The position numbers and the translations under genes were made by a program. Below are positions 57,390-64,000 of a stretch of DNA of 64,000 bases, one piece after another. The stretch comes from Agrobacterium pusense (GTDB lineage Bacteria > Pseudomonadota > Alphaproteobacteria > Rhizobiales > Rhizobiaceae). Position 1 is the stretch's first letter; each line of letters opens with the position of its first letter. The stretch is from positions 248,001 through 312,000 of the forward strand of contig NZ_FNBB01000002.1 of assembly GCF_900102105.1 (NCBI RefSeq), in the 5' to 3' direction. The notes under the pieces were generated by a model, which was not told the origin of the DNA, did not search any database, and was given only the letters and a program-made list of their open reading frames with translations.

Positions 57390-58214
57390 TCAATGACCGG
57401 CTGGGGCGGCGTCGCCCTTGCCGCGTTCCATTGCAACGCGTGCCCTGGCGACCGCGAAGCGAATACCGCGCAGCAGGAACCGGCTGGTTTCCAGATAGGC
57501 CCGATAGGGCAGGACAGTAAAATACCGCCAGCGCGGCAGGCGGTAAATGCGCAGATTGTTCTGGATCTGGCTTTCACCATCCGCATCCTGTGTGGCGCAG
57601 AGCGGATAGATGAAGGCGGCCTTCAGGCCGGAGAGATATTCAAGATCGAAGGCGATATCGTAGGCGAGCCGCATCGGGATGAGCTTCGATATCCATTGTC
57701 CGGCACGACGGTTGACGAGATAGGCGCCTGAGCCTTTCTCGCGTGTCAGCGCAATGGCGAGCGAGCGACCGTTCGAGAGCGGACGGAACGGAAATTTCCG
57801 CCCATTGCTGACCGTCGTGAGACGCAGCAAGTCCCAGTCTGAGCCATTCAGCGCCGCCTCATCAATCGCATTGAGAAAATCATCATCGAAGATCACGTCA
57901 TCCTCGAGGATGAGCGAGATATCGGCATCGCCTTCCATGAATTTTCGGGCGCAGGCGACATGGCTGAGATAGCAACCGATTTCCGGAGGTGACGTGCGGC
58001 GGCCATGCATCAGCATATAGGAAATTTCGCTGAATTCCGGGATTGGATAATTCAGCTCCCTGCCATTGACGCCTGGGATGCGCTCCGCCTTGAGACCCAT
58101 GGCATCAAGGCGCGCGGTCATATCCGCGAGGCGCTTGGTGGCGCCGTCCATGTTGATCAGGAAAACCGCAAGCTTGCGCTGGCTTTTCGGCAATATATGC
58201 AAAGCAGTCCTCAC
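57390..58214 (-). CDS. Glycosyltransferase family 25 (LPS biosynthesis type)
   Basis: A 274-residue GT25 enzyme, the family of LPS galactosyltransferases such as LpsA and of collagen glucosyltransferases. Signatures: LAVFLINMDGATKRLADM near 15-32, GEVGC-like PPEIGCYLSHVACARKFM near 78-95, and the D-x-D metal site LILEDDVIFDDDFL near 101-114. Start uncertain: GTG at 58214 is annotated, with GGGTGAGG context, but an internal TTG or ATG would shorten the N-terminus by 5-20 residues. It is followed by a small gap and then uvrD, both on the minus strand. Confidence 0.85.
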   Translation of the reverse strand: MRTALHILPKSQRKLAVFLINMDGATKRLADMTARLDAMGLKAERIPGVNGRELNYPIPEFSEISYMLMHGRRTSPPEIGCYLSHVACARKFMEGDADISLILEDDVIFDDDFLNAIDEAALNGSDWDLLRLTTVSNGRKFPFRPLSNGRSLAIALTREKGSGAYLVNRRAGQWISKLIPMRLAYDIAFDLEYLSGLKAAFIYPLCATQDADGESQIQNNLRIYRLPRWRYFTVLPYRAYLETSRFLLRGIRFAVARARVAMERGKGDAAPAGH

Positions 58215-58305
58215 CCGGTTCTCACATCCTATTGCAACTCCTTTATTGCAATGGCGTGACGTGGGCTATGGGAAAAGCGGCCTTCAGGCACTCATAGTTG
58301 TTGAA

Positions 58306-60780
58306 TCAAACCTTTTCCACAAATCCATCCAGCACGCGCTTCTGGCCGGCGCGGTCGAAGTCGATGGTGAGCTTGTTCCCCTCGATGGCAGCGATATTGC
58401 CGTTGCCGAACTTGATGTGGAAGACGCGGTCGCCGACGAAGAATTTTGACGGCGTGTCGGCCACGGATTTGGCCACCAGTTCCCCATCGATGGTGCGGGT
58501 GCGCGGGCCGCTTTCGCCATAGCCAATACGTTCCACCGCATGGCCGGAGCGCGTGCCCCAGTTGTCGCGGGTGGCATCGCTACGGTTCTGCTGCGCACGC
58601 TTCCAGCCCGGGGTGGAATAGGTGTTGGCAAAGGGATCTGCCTTGTCGAAACGCGATTGTCCGTAGCCACCACGCCCGCCATAACCGCCGTAATTGCTGT
58701 CGGATGCTGCGACATCGACATGGGCGGGCGGCAGTTCATCCAGGAAGCGCGAGGGCAGGGTGGATTGCCACAGCCCGTGAATGCGCCGGTTCGAGACGAA
58801 CCAGATATGGCAGAGTTTCTTAGCACGCGTAATGCCGACATAGGCAAGACGACGTTCTTCCTCCAGACCGGAGCGGCCGCCTTCATCCAGCGCCCGCTGG
58901 TGCGGAAACAGGCCTTCCTCCCAGCCGGGCAGGAAGACGGTGTCGAATTCCAGACCCTTGGCGGAATGCAGCGTCATGATGGAGACGGCATCGAGATTTT
59001 CGTTCTGCTCGGCATCCATGACGAGGGCGACATGCTCGAGGAAACCGCGCATGCTTTCAAAGGCTTCCATCGAGCGGATGAGTTCCTTCAGGTTCTCAAG
59101 GCGTCCGGGCGCTTCGGCCGTCTTGTCGGCCTGCCACATGGCGGTGTAGCCGCTTTCGTCGAGAATCTGCTCGGCAAGCGTGGTGTGCTCGGTGTTTTCG
59201 AGCAGACCCTGCCAGCGGCGGAAATCCTGCACCACATCGAACAGCGCCTTGCGCGCCTTCGGTTTCAGCTCGTCGGTTTCGATGATGTCGGCCGCTGCCG
59301 CCAGCATCGGAATGTCGCGGGCACGCGCATAGTCGTGCAGGTTGCGGATCGTCGTATCGCCAAGGCCGCGCTTGGGCGTATTGACGATCCGCTCGAAGGC
59401 GAGATCGTCGGCCGGCTGGCAGACGAGGCGGAAATAGGCCATGGCATCGCGGATTTCGAGGCGCTCATAAAAGCGTGGGCCGCCGATGACGCGGTAATTG
59501 AGGCCGAGCGTGACAAAACGGTCTTCGAATTCGCGCATCTGGAAGGAGGCGCGGACGAGGATCGCCATGTCGTTCAGCAGGTGACCCTTGCGCTGAAGCT
59601 GCTCGATCTCTTCGCCGACTGCGCGGGCTTCCTCCTCGGAATCCCAGGCAGCATGCACCACGACCTTTTCGTCGTCAGGGCTGCTGCGTTCGGTAAACAG
59701 CGTCTTGCCGAGGCGTCCCTCATTATGCGCGATAAGGTGGCCGGCCGCGCCGAGAATATGCTCGGTGGAGCGGTAATTGCGTTCGAGCTTGATGACCTTG
59801 GCGCCGGGGAAATCCTTGTCGAAGCGCAGGATGTTGTCCACTTCCGCGCCGCGCCAGCCATAGATCGACTGGTCGTCGTCACCCACACAGCAGACGTTTT
59901 GCGGCTCGCCCTTGGCGCGCTGCGCAAGCAGCCGCAGCCACATATATTGCGCCGTGTTGGTGTCCTGATATTCGTCCACCAGAATGTAACGGAACTTCTG
60001 GTGATACTCCTTCAGAATATCGGCGTGGCGGCGGAAGATGCTGATCGGGTGCATCAGAAGATCGCCGAAATCGCAGGCATTCAGCGTTTTCAGCCGGTTC
60101 TGATAGGCGGTATAGAGCTCGCGGCCCTTGCCATTGGCGAAGGCGCGGCTGTCTCCTTCAGGAATATCCGGCGGCGTCAGGCCCTTGTTCTTCCAGCCGT
60201 CGATCATGCCGGCGAACTGTTTGGCCGGCCAGCGCTTGTCATCGAGACCTTCGGCCTGGATGAGCTGCTTGATCAGCCGCACCACGTCATCCGTATCGAG
60301 AATGGTGAAATCCGACTTCAGGCCGACGAGTTCGGCGTGACGACGCAACAGCTTGACGCCGATGGAGTGGAACGTGCCGAGCCAGGGCATGCCCTCGACC
60401 GCGCCGCCGACGAGAACGCCGATGCGTTCCTTCATCTCGCGGGCGGCCTTGTTGGTGAAGGTCACGGCAAGGATCTGGCTGGGATAGGCCCGGCCCGTTG
60501 CGAGAATATGGGCAATGCGGGTTGTCAGAACACGGGTCTTGCCGGTGCCGGCGCCGGCGAGGACGAGAACCGGCCCGTCCAGCGTTTCCACGGCATCGCG
60601 CTGTTCCGGGTTGAGGCCGGAAAGATAATCGGGTGCGGCACGCGTTTGATCGCGCGCAGCCATGGCGCGGGCGGCAATGCCAAGCCCGCCGCCGTTTTCC
60701 GAAGGGGCATTGTTCGTCGCCCTGCGCGGCGCCACGGGTTCCTCATCGAAGAACGGCATATCGTCAAAACTGTTGCTCAT
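58306..60780 (-). CDS. uvrD: ATP-dependent DNA helicase II, UvrD/PcrA family
   Basis: SF1A 3'-5' helicase of nucleotide-excision and mismatch repair. The 824 residues have Walker A AGAGTGKTR near 76-84, QxxxR-like NPEQRDAVE near 58-66, motif II VDEYQDTN near 280-287, motif III DDDQSIYGWRGA near 307-318, and motif VI near 620 (VGITRAKKL). A Gly-rich linker then leads to a C-terminal Tudor-like domain DRVFHIKFGNGNIAAI, a PcrA feature that binds RNA polymerase in other bacteria. The ATG at 60780 lies three codons inside a longer TTG frame. Confidence 0.96.
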   Translation of the reverse strand: MSNSFDDMPFFDEEPVAPRRATNNAPSENGGGLGIAARAMAARDQTRAAPDYLSGLNPEQRDAVETLDGPVLVLAGAGTGKTRVLTTRIAHILATGRAYPSQILAVTFTNKAAREMKERIGVLVGGAVEGMPWLGTFHSIGVKLLRRHAELVGLKSDFTILDTDDVVRLIKQLIQAEGLDDKRWPAKQFAGMIDGWKNKGLTPPDIPEGDSRAFANGKGRELYTAYQNRLKTLNACDFGDLLMHPISIFRRHADILKEYHQKFRYILVDEYQDTNTAQYMWLRLLAQRAKGEPQNVCCVGDDDQSIYGWRGAEVDNILRFDKDFPGAKVIKLERNYRSTEHILGAAGHLIAHNEGRLGKTLFTERSSPDDEKVVVHAAWDSEEEARAVGEEIEQLQRKGHLLNDMAILVRASFQMREFEDRFVTLGLNYRVIGGPRFYERLEIRDAMAYFRLVCQPADDLAFERIVNTPKRGLGDTTIRNLHDYARARDIPMLAAAADIIETDELKPKARKALFDVVQDFRRWQGLLENTEHTTLAEQILDESGYTAMWQADKTAEAPGRLENLKELIRSMEAFESMRGFLEHVALVMDAEQNENLDAVSIMTLHSAKGLEFDTVFLPGWEEGLFPHQRALDEGGRSGLEEERRLAYVGITRAKKLCHIWFVSNRRIHGLWQSTLPSRFLDELPPAHVDVAASDSNYGGYGGRGGYGQSRFDKADPFANTYSTPGWKRAQQNRSDATRDNWGTRSGHAVERIGYGESGPRTRTIDGELVAKSVADTPSKFFVGDRVFHIKFGNGNIAAIEGNKLTIDFDRAGQKRVLDGFVEKV

Positions 60781-60822
60781 GCGGCCCAATGTAGTGATTC
60801 GGGATATAAAGGCCAGAACCGT

Positions 60823-60837
60823 GTTCTGCTTTTATTC
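60823..60837. promoter_or_regulatory. LexA-like element upstream of uvrD
   Basis: GTTC-N7-ATTC is one base from the alphaproteobacterial SOS box GTTC-N7-GTTC, 43 bases before the uvr[10 protein letters not shown]3-GTTC partly overlaps it. SOS control of uvrD is known elsewhere; this instance is weak. Confidence 0.3.
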
Positions 60838-60882
60838 CGGTATCGCTGCTCAAAATGCCTATTCCAAGGCATTATTTCGGGT

Positions 60883-61293
60883 TCATGCCCTCTGATCGGC
60901 ATCAAAAGCGGCATCGACAGGCACTTGAAGGGCCACTGCAAGCTGGTTGGTCTTGGCGGCGAGCGCGATAATCCGCATCAGATCGGCATGCTGTTCATTC
61001 GTCATGCCCTTGGCTTTCGCGGCCGCCGTATGGGAATGGGCACAATAGGAGCAGCCATTGGTGACGGACACTGCGATGTAAAGCATTTCCTTCACCAGAG
61101 GGTCGAGCGCCGAGGGTGTCGCCATCACCGCCTTGACCTCGGCCCATGTCTTTTCCAGAAGATCAGGATCAAAGGCGAGGTAAAGCCACATATTGTTGAT
61201 GAAGTCCGATTTGCGGGTGGTGCGGATATCATCGAACACCGCTTTCACGCGCGGATCGGCTTCGGGATTTTGTGTTTTCGTGACGGTGCTCAT
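60883..61293 (-). CDS. AhpD-like carboxymuconolactone decarboxylase family protein
   Basis: A 136-residue CMD-family protein, with the peroxidase-type motif TNGCSYCAHSHTAAA near 80-94 that holds a redox CxxC and nearby His, as in AhpD and related alkylhydroperoxidase-like proteins. The start at 61293 was chosen because GGAGGAA lies upstream and it matches family length; a longer frame adds 32 residues of unlike composition. It is divergent from the RND efflux operon. Function may be thiol peroxidase or antioxidant, but substrates are unknown. Confidence 0.88.
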   Translation of the reverse strand: MSTVTKTQNPEADPRVKAVFDDIRTTRKSDFINNMWLYLAFDPDLLEKTWAEVKAVMATPSALDPLVKEMLYIAVSVTNGCSYCAHSHTAAAKAKGMTNEQHADLMRIIALAAKTNQLAVALQVPVDAAFDADQRA

Positions 61294-61386
61294 GGCTTCC
61301 TCCGGCTCATTTCGTGCTGACAGACTACCGCGCTGAACAATATTTGCGATAATATAGCGTTTATGGTGTGCTCGACGAGAATCCAT

Positions 61387-61420
61387 CACAAATTACAATT
61401 ACGTAAGAAACGTATTTGTG
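61387..61420. promoter_or_regulatory. Inverted repeat in the divergent AhpD-like/RND promoter region
   Basis: CACAAAT and ATTTGTG form perfect 7-base arms spaced by 20 bases, and an 8-bp palindrome TTACGTAA (61399-61406) sits between them. The layout suggests an operator for a TetR- or MarR-type repressor of the efflux genes; no regulator gene is adjacent in the window. Confidence 0.45.
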
Positions 61421-61516
61421 CGTTGCCTCGTTTTAAACGACGGGGAATACTGCTGATGTCCCGAAGCCTGAGCTTCAGGGGCTTTCTTATGCTGCGATGA
61501 TCAACCGGAGAACTAT

Positions 61517-62683
61517 ATGCGGGTCTGGAAACAGGTGGGTGTCAGTCTGGCCGTGGTGGGGGCAGGTCTCTGTCTCTGGGGCGTCTATTCGCCCGACGCC
61601 CGCAATATGCTCGCCAGCATCGGGCTGGTCAAAGCACCCGCTGCTTCGGTCGAAGTCGCCGCAGCCGGCGGATCGGCGGCCGGCGCGCCGACGGGACAGA
61701 ATGCGGGTGGCGCACGCCGCAACAATAACGCCACACTGGTTGTGACCGCCCCTGTGAAGAAAGGCACGGTCAACGACCGGTTGAACGCCATCGGCAATGG
61801 CGAGGCGATCCAGTCCGTCGTCGTCATGCCGCAGGTTTCCGGCACGCTTTCTGAAATTCGTACATCGTCCGGTGCACGCGTCGTGAAGGGGCAGGTGCTG
61901 GCGCGGCTCGATGACGAGGAGCAGGTGATCGAACGCGACAAGGCGCAGGTGGCGCTGCGCAGCGCCGTCGAAAAATCCAATTCCTACAAGAACCTGAAAT
62001 CCGTTTCGCGCCTCGACGTGCTGGATGCCCAGATTGCCGAAGAAGCCGCCAAGCTTGCGCTGAGCACCGCCGAACTCAATCTCAAGCGGCGTGATATCGT
62101 CGCGCCCATCGAAGGCGTGGCCGGTATCGTCGCCGCCAATATCGGTGACAATGTCACGACGCAGTCCACCATTGTCAGCATTGACGACCGGTCTGAAATT
62201 CTCGTCAATTTCTGGGCTCCCGAGCGTTTTGCGACTGCGATCAAGATCGGCATGCCGGTGGAGGCCACGTCGATTTCGCGCCCGGGTGAGACTTTCAAGG
62301 GGGAGATCGAGGCCGTTGACAACCGTGTCGACGAGGCGAGCCGCACCATCCGCATCCGGGCGAAGTTCGGAAATGAGAAGGATGAGCTGAGGGCGGGCAT
62401 GTCATTCGGCGTCACCATGCGCTTCGCCGGGGAAACTTATGCCTCGGTTGATCCGCTGGCCGTGCAGTGGGATGCGGAAGGCTCCTATGTCTGGCGTGTG
62501 GCTGACAATAAATCTAACAAGGTGCGGGTGCAGATCGTGCAGCGCAACCCGGATGCCGTTCTCGTCAAGGCTGAACTGGCGGAAGGCGAACCTGTCGTTA
62601 TTGAGGGCCTGCAGCGCGTGCGCGAAGGCGGGGCGGTGCGGGTCGGCAACCAGCCCAAGCCCGAGGAGGTTGCCAGCCAATGA
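61517..62683 (+). CDS. RND efflux periplasmic adaptor (membrane fusion protein)
   Basis: A 388-residue HlyD-type adaptor that links an inner-membrane RND pump to an outer-membrane channel. N-terminal signal or anchor about 8-27, then the biotinyl-lipoyl halves (VVVMPQVSGTLSEIRTSSGARVVKGQVLARLDDEEQ region near 95-130 and KRRDIVAPIEGVAGIV near 193), a short alpha-hairpin about 130-185, and the beta-barrel with FWAPERFATAIKIGMPVEATSI. GGAG is 8 bases before the ATG. The stop overlaps the pump gene (ATGA). Confidence 0.94.
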   Translation: MRVWKQVGVSLAVVGAGLCLWGVYSPDARNMLASIGLVKAPAASVEVAAAGGSAAGAPTGQNAGGARRNNNATLVVTAPVKKGTVNDRLNAIGNGEAIQSVVVMPQVSGTLSEIRTSSGARVVKGQVLARLDDEEQVIERDKAQVALRSAVEKSNSYKNLKSVSRLDVLDAQIAEEAAKLALSTAELNLKRRDIVAPIEGVAGIVAANIGDNVTTQSTIVSIDDRSEILVNFWAPERFATAIKIGMPVEATSISRPGETFKGEIEAVDNRVDEASRTIRIRAKFGNEKDELRAGMSFGVTMRFAGETYASVDPLAVQWDAEGSYVWRVADNKSNKVRVQIVQRNPDAVLVKAELAEGEPVVIEGLQRVREGGAVRVGNQPKPEEVASQ

Positions 62684-64000
62684 CGACCCAGCCGCCTTCC
62701 GGTCAGGATTCCAAGCTCGCCTTTACCGCATTGTTCGTGCGTCGGCCAATTCTGGCCGCGGTCCTTAACACGCTGCTGGTCGTTGCCGGCCTCGCCGCTC
62801 TGGTCGGCGTCGAAGTGCGCGAATTGCCCGACGTCGACCGGCCGACGATCAGCGTCAGGACCACGTATGAAGGTGCCGCGCCTGAAACGATCGATCAGGA
62901 AGTAACGCAGACCATCGAAGGTGCGGTGGCGCGTGTCAGCGGCATCAAATCCATCGCGTCCAACTCACAATTCGGCACCAGCCGCGTGACGATGGAATTC
63001 GGCGACAATGTCGACATGGCCGTTGCGGCCAATGATGTGCGCGACGCCATTGGCCGCGTCACCAACCAGTTGCCCGACGATGCCGACGAGCCGCAGATCA
63101 TCAAGGCGGATTCCGACAGCCAGCCGATCATGCGTCTTGCCGTTACATCCTCCACGCTCAGCATGGAAGACCTGACCAAGCTGGTGGATGACGAGATCAT
63201 CGACCGCCTGGCCGCCGTCGATGGTGTGGCGGACGTGGAACTTTACGGCGATCAGGAAAAGGTCTTTCGAGTAGACCTCAATCAGGCGGCACTCGCCAGC
63301 CGTGGTTTGACGGTGACCGACGTTTCCAATGCACTGGCAAGTGCAGCGCTCGATGTGCCTGCGGGTTCGCTGAAAAGCACGACGCAGGATATCGTCGTGC
63401 GCGCCACCGCGAGCCTGATAAAGCCCGAGGATTTTTCCAATCTTCTCATCAAGAACAATATCCGCCTCAGGGACGTGGCGACCGTCATGCTGGGGGCGGA
63501 CGACGAATCCACGTCGCTGCGCTCGAACGGCGTTCAGGGCGTCGGTCTTGGCATCATCCGCCAGGCACAGTCAAACACGCTCAGTATCTCGACCGGTGTG
63601 AAAGCCGCAGTCGACGCCATGTCGGCCAATCTGCCGGAGGGCACGCGTGTCGTCGTGACCAGTGACGATGCCGTCTTCATCGAAGGCGCGCTGCACGAGG
63701 TCGAACTGGCGCTCGGGCTCTCGGCGATCATCGTCGTTGTGGTGCTTTATCTCTTCCTGCGCGACTGGCGCGCCACCCTCATTCCCGCGATCACCATGCC
63801 GGTGGCGCTGATTGGCACCATCGTCGCCATTTATATGGTCGGCTTCTCCGTCAATATCCTCACACTGCTCGCCATCGTTCTGGCGACTGGTCTCGTTGTC
63901 GATGACGCCATCGTGGTGCTGGAAAATATCGTGCGCCGCCGGGCGGAAGGCATGGGCCCCCGGGCCGCTGCCGTTCTCGGCACGCAGGAGGTGTTTTTCG
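62680..64000 (+). CDS. RND-family efflux pump, inner-membrane subunit (3' part outside window)
   Basis: Proton-driven resistance-nodulation-division exporter. The visible 440 residues start MTTQPPSGQDSKLAF and show the first span FVRRPILAAVLNTLLVVAG near 19-37, the porter region with YEGAAPETIDQEVTQTIEGAV near 63-83, and, after TM2-4, GLVVDDAIVVLENIVRRR near 409-426, which carries the two Asp residues of the proton relay. It is a full pump with the MexF/AcrB-like order rather than a metal transporter, whose relay would differ. Frame stays open to the last base. Drug specificity is unknown. Confidence 0.96.
   Translation, partial: MTTQPPSGQDSKLAFTALFVRRPILAAVLNTLLVVAGLAALVGVEVRELPDVDRPTISVRTTYEGAAPETIDQEVTQTIEGAVARVSGIKSIASNSQFGTSRVTMEFGDNVDMAVAANDVRDAIGRVTNQLPDDADEPQIIKADSDSQPIMRLAVTSSTLSMEDLTKLVDDEIIDRLAAVDGVADVELYGDQEKVFRVDLNQAALASRGLTVTDVSNALASAALDVPAGSLKSTTQDIVVRATASLIKPEDFSNLLIKNNIRLRDVATVMLGADDESTSLRSNGVQGVGLGIIRQAQSNTLSISTGVKAAVDAMSANLPEGTRVVVTSDDAVFIEGALHEVELALGLSAIIVVVVLYLFLRDWRATLIPAITMPVALIGTIVAIYMVGFSVNILTLLAIVLATGLVVDDAIVVLENIVRRRAEGMGPRAAAVLGTQEVFF

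Noticed and set aside
58540-61320. A 926-codon open frame on the plus strand opposite uvrD
   Set aside because: It is the antisense shadow of uvrD and the AhpD-like gene in GC-rich DNA; it shows no domain and uvrD has all helicase motifs.

Overview
The window is a chromosomal segment of an alphaproteobacterium of the Rhizobiaceae, most like the Agrobacterium tumefaciens/fabrum group. This rests on recognising the protein sequences and gene order: a dcw cell-wall/division cluster with a very long FtsZ, a linked ftsZ-lpxC-bamD-recN-ligA block, betaine-lipid genes btaAB, a PPi-dependent phosphofructokinase, an isolated cheW and a DUF1127 protein. No species assignment was tested by search. Coding density is high and composition looks uniform; I see no phage, insertion sequence, CRISPR array or tRNA.

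Layout. 1-14.3 kb: metF with a strong terminator, a 25-codon membrane peptide gene, a minus-strand run of cell-envelope genes (MltB-type transglycosylase, GH25 lysozyme lipoprotein, btaB-btaA, SLT-domain lipoprotein, LysE exporter, pfp), then a plus-strand DnaJ/TerB gene coupled to an AmpD-like amidase, a secreted SLT protein and two tandem FAD oxidoreductases. 14.36-14.76 kb: the RNase P RNA gene (rnpB) with its own terminator.

14.9-36.1 kb: the dcw cluster, mraZ-rsmH-ftsL-ftsI-murE-murF-mraY-murD-ftsW-murG-murC-murB, then ddl-ftsQ-ftsA-ftsZ. Many of these genes overlap or nearly touch. Four TGGGN repeats at exact 10-bp steps upstream of mraZ look like the MraZ operator. Between murB and ddl the cluster is broken by an opposite-strand MFS transporter and a candidate 42-codon gene. 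36.3-42.4 kb: lpxC, bamD, recN and ligA, separated from ftsZ by a terminator and a CtrA-like site.

42.4-57.4 kb: mostly small housekeeping and accessory units: an APH-family kinase, a GNAT acetyltransferase, an EamA transporter divergent from a LysR regulator, a DnaQ-like exonuclease, CreA, CheW, Sco, PrmA, DUF1127, an aminopeptidase P, AzlC/AzlD, DUF2164, nicotinamidase, a membrane-anchored DUF2778 (Tlde1-like) protein, a pair of YdcZ-type half transporters and a 39-residue membrane protein. 57.4-64 kb: a GT25 glycosyltransferase, UvrD/PcrA helicase, an AhpD-like protein, and divergently an RND efflux adaptor and pump; the pump gene runs off the window end.

Together the window holds most of the pathway from UDP-MurNAc to lipid II, its septal polymerase and divisome, lipid A commitment (LpxC), outer-membrane assembly (BamD), and at least five peptidoglycan-active hydrolases or related enzymes. 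The most noteworthy non-coding signals are a Pho box plus a Shine-Dalgarno-masking hairpin in front of btaAB, the four-repeat MraZ operator, and several short genes below usual annotation cut-offs.
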